Below the pieces are notes generated by a model, which was not told the DNA's origin, ran no database searches, and saw only the letters and a program-made list of their open reading frames with translations. A stretch of 64,000 nucleotides of DNA. Origin: Flavobacteriaceae bacterium. GTDB taxonomy: Bacteria; Bacteroidota; Bacteroidia; Flavobacteriales; Flavobacteriaceae. Where the stretch lies: positions 2,046,501 to 2,110,500 of the forward strand of contig CP046177.1 of assembly GCA_014075215.1 (NCBI GenBank), given 5' to 3'. Below, in pieces: positions 8,087 through 15,390 of this stretch (the stretch's first letter is position 1; each line of letters opens with the position of its first letter). Made by a program: the position numbers and the translations under genes.

Positions 8087-8329
8087 AGGGAACTGAAAGT
8101 TCTAAAAAGGATTTTGGAATCTAAATTGTTTTGGTATTACATAAAAAAAACAAGCAAACCATATTCAGGCAATTATTTTGCTTTAGCCAAGAATTACGTC
8201 AAGGATTTTGGGATTTGCAATTTGAATGAAAATGAAAAGAATTATTTACTAACGACAGACTCGTTAGAAGAGAGAAATGATTTCTTGTTTAAAAAATATA
8301 ATATTAACCCGAAAGCAATAGCGGATTAG
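8087..8329 (+). pseudogene. N6-adenine methylase/specificity protein, C-terminal fragment
   Basis: The frame resumes at 8087 and reads RELKVLKRILESKLFWYYIKKTSKPYS.. (positions 8087 onwards), a typical C-terminal block of Eco57I/TaqI-type methylases, and ends at KAIAD (stop 8329). A TTG at 8114 could initiate translation of a 71-residue remnant but there is no reason to think it is used. This is the missing end of the gene at 1-654. A complete target-recognition domain would be restored by precise excision of the intervening element. Confidence 0.75.
8088..8101. other. attR core of the integrative element
   Basis: GGGAACTGAAAGTT matches the left core in 12 of 14 positions. The methylase frame resumes here as RELKVLKRILESK, which aligns with W-E-R-K-L on the left. 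This places the crossover within these bases. Confidence 0.6.
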
Positions 8330-8330
8330 C

Positions 8331-8423
8331 CAACGCAAGGTTCAAGCACATTTATTTTTTTGCCAACGCTAAAGCCAACGCACAAAAAAATAAAAGAGCT
8401 TAAACCTCCAACGCTAGCAAGTT
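8331..8423. repeat. Cluster of CCAACGC motifs
   Basis: Four CCAACGC copies occur in about 85 bp behind the methylase stop (8331, about 8373, 8383 and 8408). They resemble the outer arm of the palindromic repeats that follow and may be decayed copies of them. Confidence 0.35.
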
Positions 8424-8435
8424 TGCGAAAAAAAA

Positions 8436-8571
8436 GCCAGCAGGTAACAATGTATATAAAAAATAGGCGAAACAGTAGTTGATTCGAGGGTTTTGGCTCG
8501 TATCAAACTTTGTGCTTAACCAAAAGTTTGGTACTTCGAAATCGCCTACTTTTCATATACTAACCGTTGGC
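8436..8571. repeat. Palindromic intergenic repeat 1 (GCCAxC...CGTTGGC)
   Basis: An imperfect palindrome of about 136 bp. Outer arms GCCAGCAGGTAACAATGTAT and ATATACTAACCGTTGGC pair, the next stem joins TAGGCGA to TCGCCTA, and an inner stem joins TATCAAACTTT to AAAGTTTGGTA. A second site with the same outer logic lies at 11172 and 13509. The shape recalls integron attC sites but the R-box consensus is not met, so I call it only a palindromic repeat. Confidence 0.6.
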
Positions 8572-8595
8572 ACAAATACTGACCCGTCCTGAAAT

Positions 8596-8991
8596 ATGTA
8601 TACAAAAAACAACAAGTATATGTATAAAAATGATGGATATGTAAGACGTTATAGTGAGAGTTTTAAACTCAAAGTATTAGCAGAACTTACCAAAGGAAAC
8701 CATTCCAAAAGACAAATTGCCTTAACTTACGGCATACAATCTAGTACGATAAACGTATGGATTAAAAAATATGACCGTAAAGATTTAATGAACACCCGTG
8801 TAACCGTGCAAACAGACGACGAATTATCCCGTATTAAAGCCCTTCAAAAAGAGCTAAAACAACTCAAAGATCTTCTTATTAAAAAGGATCTAGATAAACT
8901 TGTGAATGATAGTTATCTTGAAGTAGCTGCTGAAAATCTTGGCTATAAAAATGTTGAAGAATTAAAAAAAAACTTAAACATAAAGCCTTAA
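8596..8991 (+). CDS. IS3-family transposase OrfA
   Basis: A 131-residue DNA-binding subunit. Residues 15-60 form a helix-turn-helix (YSESFKLKVLAELTKG, then RQIALTYGIQSSTINVWIKK), followed by a leucine-rich coiled coil (ELSRIKALQKELKQLKDLL) for multimerisation. It binds the IS ends together with OrfB. Its TAA overlaps the orfB ATG by one base (TAATG), so OrfB can be made by termination-reinitiation. Confidence 0.9.
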   Translation: MYTKNNKYMYKNDGYVRRYSESFKLKVLAELTKGNHSKRQIALTYGIQSSTINVWIKKYDRKDLMNTRVTVQTDDELSRIKALQKELKQLKDLLIKKDLDKLVNDSYLEVAAENLGYKNVEELKKNLNIKP

Positions 8992-9848
8992 TGAAAATAG
9001 CACCGATTAATAGAAAAAAAAGAAGGTACGCCATCGCTACTATTTGTAATGCTTTCGAGTTAAAAAGAGATGCTTATTACAAATATCAAAAAAGGTTTGT
9101 TCTTAAAAAACAAATAGAACAAAATGTAATAATGCTTGTTAAAAAAAGCAGGAAAACATTACCCAGAGAAGGTACTAGAAAGCTAATGAAATCCTTACAT
9201 AATGATTTTAGGAAACAGAATATAAATATAGGTAGAGACCAGTTATTTAGAATCTTAAAAGAAAATAATTTGTTAATTAGAAGGAAAAAATATTCTTCTA
9301 AAACAACCAACTCTTACCATCGTTTTTATAAATATAAAAATATCATAAAAGACCTGATCATTAATAGACCTAACCAAGTTTGGGCTTCGGATATTACCTA
9401 TATAAGAACTATAAATGGATTTTGTTATTTAGCACTTATTACTGATATGTATTCAAGAAAAATAGTAGGCTATGATATTAGTGATAGTTTAGAACTTAAA
9501 GGCTGTGTTAGAGCTTTAAATAAAGCTATTTATCAAACTAAAAATACCGAAGAAATCATACATCATTCTGATAGAGGAATACAATATTGTAGCAATGTTT
9601 ATACTCAAATTTTGAAAAGAAAAAAGATACAAATCAGTATGACCCAAGAAAATCATTGCTACGAAAACGCAATGGCCGAAAGAGTTAACGGAATTTTAAA
9701 AGATGAATTCTTCCTCGACCAAACATTTACAAATATCAATCACGCCAAAAAAGCAACAAAAAATGCAATCAAATTATATAATAATAAAAGATTACATTTA
9801 TCTTTAGATTATAAAACACCTAATTACGTGCACAAAAATGTAGCATAA
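8991..9848 (+). CDS. IS3-family transposase OrfB (DDE)
   Basis: A 285-residue transposase catalytic protein. An N-terminal HTH_21-like region (REGTRKLMKSLHNDF) precedes an integrase core with the DDE triad: Asp in VWASDITYIRT, Asp in IIHHSDRGIQYCS, and Glu in CYENAMAERVNGILKDEF. The C-terminus has the usual YNNKRLHLSLDYKTP block. All key residues are present, so this copy should be active. Confidence 0.93.
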   Translation: MKIAPINRKKRRYAIATICNAFELKRDAYYKYQKRFVLKKQIEQNVIMLVKKSRKTLPREGTRKLMKSLHNDFRKQNINIGRDQLFRILKENNLLIRRKKYSSKTTNSYHRFYKYKNIIKDLIINRPNQVWASDITYIRTINGFCYLALITDMYSRKIVGYDISDSLELKGCVRALNKAIYQTKNTEEIIHHSDRGIQYCSNVYTQILKRKKIQISMTQENHCYENAMAERVNGILKDEFFLDQTFTNINHAKKATKNAIKLYNNKRLHLSLDYKTPNYVHKNVA

Positions 9849-10008
9849 ATTTTAATAATTAACTGTAGCCCTATTTTAGGACGAGACATACGAGCGACGA
9901 AACTGACGACTAGAAATGTTAAAAGAGTTTCCTTAGTTGGAAGGCAATAATGCAAGTACTTTACACTCTTACAAAAGTAAAGTGCGAAAATTTAAACCCT
10001 TTTTAATT

Positions 10009-10248
10009 ATGCGTAAAGCAATTTTAAAATCTAAAAAACTAGCCTTATTAGGCTTGTTTGTGGCATCATTTGTTTTGATGTCTGCGAAAAGTTCAGAAGA
10101 ATCACCAATGAAATTTTGGGGTTCAACAACAACTTGTGATCCATCTTACTCAATTGAGCCAGGAAGTTGTTATCAAAATTGCACGACTACTTATCAAGTA
10201 TTTTGGGTAGTTGTATCTGAATCAACTTCTTATGCAAATCCTTGCTAA
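10009..10248 (+). CDS. Small secreted cysteine-containing peptide
   Basis: A 79-residue product from the ATG at 10009; an upstream in-frame start at 9937 would add a part with no export signal. The basic start MRKAILKSKK leads to a hydrophobic core LALLGLFVASFVLMSA, a signal peptide. The mature part of about 50 residues carries Cys in TTTCDPS, SCYQNC and at the last position (NPC). No family is recognised. It lies next to a CarboxypepD-reg protein and between palindromic repeats, which fits a mobile two-gene cassette. Confidence 0.65.
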   Translation: MRKAILKSKKLALLGLFVASFVLMSAKSSEESPMKFWGSTTTCDPSYSIEPGSCYQNCTTTYQVFWVVVSESTSYANPC

Positions 10249-10259
10249 TTAAGTTTAAC

Positions 10260-10292
10260 AAATCTGCTTTTCATTAAATGAAAAGCAGATTT
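10260..10292 (+). terminator. Hairpin terminator
   Basis: A near-perfect stem, AAATCTGCTTTTCAT paired with ATGAAAAGCAGATTT, sits 12 bases after the small peptide stop and ends about 13 bp before the next start. It can end or attenuate transcription between the two genes. Confidence 0.65.
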
Positions 10293-10305
10293 AAATTCAA
10301 TCAAA

Positions 10306-11163
10306 ATGAAAAAAATATTATTCATCGCGTTTTTATTTAGTCAAATTTATTCTTATTCACAAGAGAAAAAACTCATAATATTGGATGAAAACAACAACCA
10401 ACCAGTAGAATATTGTAGCGTATCAGTAATAGGGAAAGACAGAGGCGAATATTCGGATAGTAAAGGCTTAGTCAAAATAAATAGTAATGAAAGTGATAGT
10501 TTATTAATTTCACATATTTTATATAATGAAGTTAAAATAAAATTCAAAACAATAAAAGATACCATTTGGTTGTCTCAAAAAAATCAATTTTTAGACGAAG
10601 TGGTTATTTCATCATCGAAAGATTTTAATGAATGGAGCAAAGAAAGAAAAGAAAAACACCAATGGAATATTCAACCAAAGACTGAATTTAGTGTTTTCTT
10701 CGAAAAAAATAAAGATATTCAAACACTATCAAAAATTAGATTTCCAATAGAAAACTTGATAGAATTAAAAAGTGAAAATATTCATAGGGCTATATTCCGT
10801 TTGATTTTATACTCAAATGACAAGGGAAAGATAGGCGAAAAGATAAATACAGAAAATATAATTTATTCATTATCAGATGAGTCTAAATCAATAATATTTG
10901 ATTTAGGAGAAATTTATAAAATACCAAAAGAAGGTGTATTTTTAGGTATAGAATTTATTGGGTTTGAAGATTTAAATAAATCTATTCTTGAAAATGAACG
11001 AAATAATTATATTAAACTAAGTTTTGCATCGACAAAATCAAGTAAGACATTTTATTCTAATAAATTTATAAATAATGGCAAGTGGTCATTACTTGAAAAA
11101 AATACTTCAGTTTTTCCATTTAAATTAAAGACTGGTCTTTCTTTAATTTTCGCTTATAAGTAA
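10306..11163 (+). CDS. Exported protein with carboxypeptidase-regulatory-like domain
   Basis: 285 residues. MKKILFIAFLFSQIYSYS is a signal peptide. Residues about 22-95 form a CarboxypepD-reg-like beta-sandwich: KLIILDENNNQPVEYCSVSV, then GEYSDSKGLVKIN and a strand with DEVVISSSK, as at the start of TonB-dependent receptors. The rest (about residues 100-285) is not a receptor barrel and is unknown to me. It is likely a cell-envelope protein. With the small secreted peptide ahead of it, it forms the two-gene cassette flanked by palindromic repeats. Confidence 0.75.
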   Translation: MKKILFIAFLFSQIYSYSQEKKLIILDENNNQPVEYCSVSVIGKDRGEYSDSKGLVKINSNESDSLLISHILYNEVKIKFKTIKDTIWLSQKNQFLDEVVISSSKDFNEWSKERKEKHQWNIQPKTEFSVFFEKNKDIQTLSKIRFPIENLIELKSENIHRAIFRLILYSNDKGKIGEKINTENIIYSLSDESKSIIFDLGEIYKIPKEGVFLGIEFIGFEDLNKSILENERNNYIKLSFASTKSSKTFYSNKFINNGKWSLLEKNTSVFPFKLKTGLSLIFAYK

Positions 11164-11453
11164 GTACTTGTGCCAACACCGTATAAAATTAATTGCTTGT
11201 TTTTGCTAATTTGGAAAATACTCGCAAACATTTTAGTTAGTTTTGTATTTAGTAAGGTTCGTGCCAACACACGCAACTAATGGCTATTCCGTTTCGATTT
11301 GTGCCATTGATTTCGGAGTCATAGTGCCATTAATTACGGTTTAAACTGTGCTAGTTTTACGGTTTGATTTGTGCCACACATTGACATTACACAGTGACCA
11401 CTTATAGAGATTAAGTAAGCAATTACCTTGCTGTTTATTATAAAAATAACAGC

Positions 11454-11689
11454 ATGGCAAACACACTTGATCCTATGGACTTAAAACAAATACTAAGCCT
11501 TCATTTAGATGGTTTAAGTAATCGTAAAATAGGTATAACCCTTGGCATATCTCGTAATACCGTCAATGGTTATCTTCGTTTATTTAAGGGAAGCGATTAT
11601 GATTTGAAGGCGCTTCTAACGTTTGATAATTTACAGTTAGAGCGTCTATTTACCATATACACAACTATTGGATATGCAACAAAAAATGG
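11454..11689 (+). pseudogene. IS21 transposase IstA, N-terminal fragment
   Basis: The first 78 or so codons (MDLKQILSLHLDGLSNRKIG, then ITLGISRNTVNGYLRLFKG) encode the helix-turn-helix of IstA. An IS3-family element begins at about 11689, and the frame ends after a few of its codons. The catalytic domain is absent, so the gene is dead. Confidence 0.8.
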
Positions 11690-11698
11690 TACAAAAGG

Positions 11699-12568
11699 TT
11701 AAGCTACATTTTTGATTTGATATAATTTTTCAAATTCGATGATATTTTTGTAACCAAGAGCAGAATGTCTTCTGTATCTGTTGTACCAAGTTTCTATGTA
11801 TTCAAAGACTTTAATTTGAAGACTTTTGTTGGATATAAACTTATTGTCTATCATTAGTTCTGTTTTGATTGTTTTAAAAAAAGATTCAGCTACTGCATTA
11901 TCCCAACAGTTTCCTTTTCTACTCATACTGGGTGTTACATGATAACTTTTAAGGATATTAACAAACGCATGAGATGCGTATTGTACACCTCGATCAGAAT
12001 GAAAAATCATACCTTCACAAGGCATTCTGTTGTTTACAGCCATTCTCCATGCAGCAATGATAGTTTGTCTTGCTTTGAGTCCATTGCTCAAAGACCAACC
12101 AATGACTTTACGATCAAACAGGTCAATAATTACCGTTAAGTACAGCCATCCTTGTGCAGTCTTTAAATAGGTAATATCAGAAACCCATTTCTGTGCAGCA
12201 GCGGTAGCTTTAAAATCTCTATCCAATACATTATCAGCTACTGGATATTGATGCTTAGAATCTGTCGTGACAACAAATTTCTTTTTACGAACTGCTTTAA
12301 TCCCGTGTTTTTTCATCAATCGTGCTACCCTAGACCTAGATACTTTAAACCCTTTAGCTTTGAGTTCCTCTGTAATTCTAGGACTTCCATAAGTAGATTT
12401 ACTTCGCTCACAGATACGGTGAATCTCAGAGAGTAGCATACGATTTTTTCCATCTCTATCTGATGGAACATAATTCTTACTCCTGTAATAACTGTTTCTA
12501 CTAATTTTAAAAATTTTACACATCTTCCCAACCGGATATTCTCTACTGTAATCTTTGATAAATTTCAA
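11699..12568 (-). CDS. IS3-family transposase OrfB (DDE), second type
   Basis: 289 residues with a full DDE core: Asp in WVSDITYLKTAQGW, Asp in IFHSDRGVQYASH, Glu in CWDNAVAESFFKTIKTEL. An N-terminal HTH_21-like part precedes it (STYGSPRITEELKAKGFKVS), and the C-terminus ends with YNRYRRHSALGYKN. The start overlaps the orfA end by 4 bp. The protein appears intact. Confidence 0.92.
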   Translation of the reverse strand: MKFIKDYSREYPVGKMCKIFKISRNSYYRSKNYVPSDRDGKNRMLLSEIHRICERSKSTYGSPRITEELKAKGFKVSRSRVARLMKKHGIKAVRKKKFVVTTDSKHQYPVADNVLDRDFKATAAAQKWVSDITYLKTAQGWLYLTVIIDLFDRKVIGWSLSNGLKARQTIIAAWRMAVNNRMPCEGMIFHSDRGVQYASHAFVNILKSYHVTPSMSRKGNCWDNAVAESFFKTIKTELMIDNKFISNKSLQIKVFEYIETWYNRYRRHSALGYKNIIEFEKLYQIKNVA

Positions 12569-12864
12569 TACTTCCGATCGCTCTTGGAGAAGATGCTCAC
12601 GGCCTTTTTTAAGATATCCCGCTCCATGGTAACATCCTTGAGCTGTTTACGTAATCGCTCTAACTCTTTCTGATCTTCTGTGAGTTGTTTGACGCCATTA
12701 CCGCTAAAAGCTAAATCAGGACGCTGTTCTAATTCTCTACGCCATCTGTAAATAAGATCTGCACTGATTCCCAATTCCATGGCAATCTGCTTTGTGTTAC
12801 CTCGTACATTGCTTAATTCTACTGCTTTAATTTTAAACTCTTTACTGTATTTTCTTCGTTTCAT
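12565..12864 (-). CDS. IS3-family transposase OrfA, second type
   Basis: 99 residues: an HTH (YSKEFKIKAVELSNVRGN, IAMELGISADLIYRWRRE) followed by a coiled coil (QKELERLRKQLKDVTMERDI) and ending DILKKAVSIFSK, as in IS3/IS51-group OrfA proteins. It overlaps orfB by 4 bp, allowing frameshift or reinitiation. Confidence 0.92.
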   Translation of the reverse strand: MKRRKYSKEFKIKAVELSNVRGNTKQIAMELGISADLIYRWRRELEQRPDLAFSGNGVKQLTEDQKELERLRKQLKDVTMERDILKKAVSIFSKSDRKY

Positions 12865-12944
12865 ATGGTTAAGTTATTTTAGATAAAATTAGCTTAACTC
12901 TTTGTCACTCTAAATGTAGCAAGTCCACTTAGTCACATTAGACT

Positions 12945-13405
12945 TCCTTAAACGACAGGAAAATATTATTATAACAGGTGCATCTGGCGTAGGTAAAAGC
13001 TATATCGCACAAGCTTTGGGACACCAAAGCTGTATGTTACAACATAAAACACTGTATCAAAATACTGCCAGAATGTTTAAAAGACTAAAACTTTGTAAAA
13101 TTGATGGAACCTACCTCAGAGAACTTAATAGAATCTTAAAAGTTGAACTTTTAATACTTGATGATTTTGGGCTTCAGAGTTTTGATAATCATGCTCGTGA
13201 GGCGTTAATGGATATTATAGATGACAGACATGGAAAATCATCAACTATAATAGCATCACAAATACCTGTGTCAGCTTGGTATGAAACTATAGGAGAAGGT
13301 ACTATTGCTGATGCCATTTTAGACCGTATCGTCAACTCATCACATAGAATAATGCTCGAAGGTGAATCAATGAGAAAAACCATTTTACAAAATGATAAAA
13401 ACTAA
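12945..13405 (+). pseudogene. istB: IS21 helper ATPase IstB, C-terminal part
   Basis: The frame is open upstream of a TTG at 13016 and reads DFLKRQENIIITGASGVGKS, giving the Walker A of IstB, then LLILDDFGLQSFD as Walker B and a C-terminal SSHRIMLEGESMR block. The first third of the protein is missing, removed at the IS3-family insertion. IstB normally loads IstA onto target DNA; without its N-terminus and with IstA dead, it is a remnant. Confidence 0.8.
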
Positions 13406-13533
13406 ATTTTAACTATTATTGCAATACTTCTATGAGTGGCACTGTTTGACCGAAATCAGTGGCATGGTCACTCCGAAATAGCCAACTAATCTTATACAAA
13501 ACCGTTGGGCGTAATTCTGACCCGTCCTGAAAT

Positions 13534-13929
13534 ATGTATACAAAAAACAACAAGTATATGTATAAAAATGATGGATATGTAAGACGTTATAGTGAGAGTT
13601 TTAAACTCAAAGTATTAGCAGAACTTACCAAAGGAAACCATTCCAAAAGACAAATTGCCTTAACTTACGGCATACAATCTAGTACGATAAACGTATGGAT
13701 TAAAAAATATGACCGTAAAGATTTAATGAACACCCGTGTAACCGTGCAAACAGACGACGAATTATCCCGTATTAAAGCCCTTCAAAAAGAGCTAAAACAA
13801 CTCAAAGATCTTCTTATTAAAAAGGATCTAGATAAACTTGTGAATGATAGTTATCTTGAAGTAGCTGCTGAAAATCTTGGCTATAAAAATGTTGAAGAAT
13901 TAAAAAAAAACTTAAACATAAAGCCTTAA
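13534..13929 (+). CDS. IS3-family transposase OrfA, copy 2
   Basis: Identical in protein sequence to the OrfA at 8596-8991: 131 residues with a helix-turn-helix and a leucine-rich coiled coil. Its stop overlaps the orfB start by one base. Identity of both copies indicates recent transposition or recombination. Confidence 0.9.
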   Translation: MYTKNNKYMYKNDGYVRRYSESFKLKVLAELTKGNHSKRQIALTYGIQSSTINVWIKKYDRKDLMNTRVTVQTDDELSRIKALQKELKQLKDLLIKKDLDKLVNDSYLEVAAENLGYKNVEELKKNLNIKP

Positions 13930-14786
13930 TGAAAATAGCACCGATTAATAGAAAAAAAAGAAGGTACGCCATCGCTACTATTTGTAATGCTTTCGAGTTA
14001 AAAAGAGATGCTTATTACAAATATCAAAAAAGGTTTGTTCTTAAAAAACAAATAGAACAAAATGTAATAATGCTTGTTAAAAAAAGCAGGAAAACATTAC
14101 CCAGAGAAGGTACTAGAAAGCTAATGAAATCCTTACATAATGATTTTAGGAAACAGAATATAAATATAGGTAGAGACCAGTTATTTAGAATCTTAAAAGA
14201 AAATAATTTGTTAATTAGAAGGAAAAAATATTCTTCTAAAACAACCAACTCTTACCATCGTTTTTATAAATATAAAAATATCATAAAAGACCTGATCATT
14301 AATAGACCTAACCAAGTTTGGGCTTCGGATATTACCTATATAAGAACTATAAATGGATTTTGTTATTTAGCACTTATTACTGATATGTATTCAAGAAAAA
14401 TAGTAGGCTATGATATTAGTGATAGTTTAGAACTTAAAGGCTGTGTTAGAGCTTTAAATAAAGCTATTTATCAAACTAAAAATACCGAAGAAATCATACA
14501 TCATTCTGATAGAGGAATACAATATTGTAGCAATGTTTATACTCAAATTTTGAAAAGAAAAAAGATACAAATCAGTATGACCCAAGAAAATCATTGCTAC
14601 GAAAACGCAATGGCCGAAAGAGTTAACGGAATTTTAAAAGATGAATTCTTCCTCGACCAAACATTTACAAATATCAATCACGCCAAAAAAGCAACAAAAA
14701 ATGCAATCAAATTATATAATAATAAAAGATTACATTTATCTTTAGATTATAAAACACCTAATTACGTGCACAAAAATGTAGCATAA
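13929..14786 (+). CDS. IS3-family transposase OrfB (DDE), copy 2
   Basis: Identical in protein sequence to the OrfB at 8991-9848, with the complete DDE triad (DITYIRT, HSDRGIQ, ENAMAERVN). It ends 40 bp before the IS right end, beyond which the truncated ORF6N gene of the Rhs array begins. Confidence 0.93.
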   Translation: MKIAPINRKKRRYAIATICNAFELKRDAYYKYQKRFVLKKQIEQNVIMLVKKSRKTLPREGTRKLMKSLHNDFRKQNINIGRDQLFRILKENNLLIRRKKYSSKTTNSYHRFYKYKNIIKDLIINRPNQVWASDITYIRTINGFCYLALITDMYSRKIVGYDISDSLELKGCVRALNKAIYQTKNTEEIIHHSDRGIQYCSNVYTQILKRKKIQISMTQENHCYENAMAERVNGILKDEFFLDQTFTNINHAKKATKNAIKLYNNKRLHLSLDYKTPNYVHKNVA

Positions 14787-14826
14787 ATTTTAATAATTAA
14801 CTGTAGCCCTATTTTAGGACGAGACA

Positions 14827-15313
14827 CTGTTAATTCATCTAAATAATTAAAAACTAATTCAATATTCTTACTGTGATTTGTTAGCTTCTTTTTGATTTCT
14901 TCAATGTCAAGTTTTAAATTTAGATTGTCTATGATTGCTTCTCGCATTTCAATAAAAATCTCTATTATTTTAACACTCATTGTTGTTGCTCGTTCACTTC
15001 TTAAAACATTTGCAAGCATCATTACTCCGTGTTCTGTAAATACTTTTGGTAAAAATGACGAGAATTTTAAGTTTTTAAGGTGGTTGCAATTTGCAACCAC
15101 CTCTTTTTTTTCTGCTTCTGTAAGTTCAAACATAAAGTTAGAAGGAAAACGATTTATATTTCTATTTACTTGCTGATTTAATCTTTTTGTAGTTACTCCA
15201 TAAAGTTCTGCAATATCACTATCTATCATTACTTTATAATCTCTAATTAGTAATATTCTACTTGCTATTAATTCGTTTGGAACTAATGGTTTTCCGTTAT
15301 TATTTTCGCTCAT
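14827..15313 (-). pseudogene. ORF6N-domain protein, C-terminus replaced by IS3
   Basis: Residues 1-162 equal those of the intact protein at 28689-29234; after YLDELT the IS supplies 21 foreign residues up to a stop at 14762. The ORF6N/KilA-like DNA-binding domain (LIRDYKVMIDSDIAELYGVT, then FTEHGVMMLANVLRSERA) is intact. Only the basic tail is missing, so partial function cannot be excluded. In the full copy the gene is the last of the recombinase operon side and is followed by the structured non-coding region, which is lost here. Confidence 0.8.
15079..15101. promoter_or_regulatory. 23-bp palindrome inside the ORF6N gene
   Basis: Half-site GGTGGTTGCAA pairs with TTGCAACCACC around a central T, giving a perfect palindrome. 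It lies in codons for VVANCNHL. A second 23-bp palindrome of the same plan stands upstream of the gene at 15355-15377, which suggests both are sites for the ORF6N protein. The role is inferred. Confidence 0.4.
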
Positions 15314-15354
15314 TTTATACTATAATTTCTGTTTGTAAAAATAGGTTTTTATTT

Positions 15355-15377
15355 GGAGGTCACAATTTGTGACCTCC
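15355..15377. promoter_or_regulatory. 23-bp palindrome upstream of the ORF6N gene
   Basis: Perfect palindrome with half-site GGAGGTCACAA. It lies 42 bp upstream of the ORF6N start and 14 bp after the recombinase 2 stop. It could be an autoregulatory operator for the ORF6N protein or a terminator for the recombinases; the lack of a T run and the match to the intragenic palindrome favour an operator. Confidence 0.5.
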
Positions 15378-15390
15378 AAAAGTGCGATAC

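Larger units (their letters stand above)
632..8087 (+). mobile_element. Integrative element of about 7.46 kb inserted in a methylase gene
   Basis: The element separates two halves of one gene. Left junction 632-645 and right junction 8088-8101 share GGGAAC.GAAA.TT (12 of 14 positions), the likely crossover core. Equivalent codons are 7,456 bp apart (GAA at 634 and at 8090), and excision there would rejoin the methylase in frame. Inside, all on the plus strand, are a tyrosine integrase beside the left end, an unknown protein, an excisionase-like HTH protein, an unknown protein, a Rep-like protein, a decayed small gene, a structured non-coding site and two cargo genes. A separate IS has landed inside. 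No relaxase or capsid gene is visible, so it looks like an integrative plasmid or satellite rather than a self-transmissible ICE. Confidence 0.75.
8580..9888 (+). mobile_element. IS3-family insertion sequence, copy 1 (3-bp target duplication)
   Basis: The ends are TGACCCGTCCTGAAATA and, inverted, TGTCTCGTCCTAAAATA. Length is 1,309 bp, flanked by a TAC duplication (8577-8579 and 9889-9891), the size typical of IS3. It contains orfA and orfB. The copy at 13518-14826 encodes identical proteins. Insertion is 9 bp downstream of CCGTTGG of a palindromic repeat. Confidence 0.9.
11689..12907 (-). mobile_element. IS3-family insertion sequence (second type) inside IS21
   Basis: The two outer ends share an imperfect inverted repeat with ACAAA..GTTAAGCTA (left from about 11690, right ending at 12907). 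It holds orfA and orfB on the minus strand. It is unrelated in sequence to the two IS3 copies nearby. No target duplication was found, consistent with the deletion of IS21 sequence at this place. Confidence 0.75.
11281..13484 (+). mobile_element. IS21-family element, decayed, carrying an IS3-family insertion
   Basis: The ends TGGCTATT (11281) and AATAGCCA (13477-13484) are inverted, and a 5-bp direct repeat ACTAA flanks them (11276-11280 and 13485-13489). Just inside each end are several copies of a TTACGGTTTGATTTGTGCCA-like motif, the multiple terminal repeats usual for IS21. Remains of istA and istB are present; most of istA and the start of istB were lost when another IS landed inside. Confidence 0.8.
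11172..13509. repeat. Palindromic intergenic repeat 2, split by an IS21 insertion
   Basis: Left arm GCCAACACCGTATAA at 11172-11186; right arm TTATACAAAACCGTTGGG at 13492-13509. These are the outer arms of a palindrome of the same kind as at 8436-8571. The IS21 remnant (11281-13484) sits inside its central part. Non-coding sequence 11187-11280 otherwise contains no gene. Confidence 0.5.
13518..14826 (+). mobile_element. IS3-family insertion sequence, copy 2 (no target duplication)
   Basis: Same ends and 1,309-bp length as the copy at 8580-9888. The left flank ends TTC and the right flank starts CTG, so the flanks do not match. The left junction is 9 bp downstream of CCGTTGG of palindromic repeat 2, and the right junction lies inside an ORF6N gene. 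The mismatch suggests recombination between two IS copies. Confidence 0.88.

Noticed and set aside
632..8101. Prophage or conjugative element
   Set aside because: No capsid, tail, terminase, relaxase or secretion gene was seen; only integrase, HTH, Rep-like and cargo genes.
8436..8571. Integron attC site
   Set aside because: The palindrome has the right shape, but R-box consensus is not met and no integron integrase is present.
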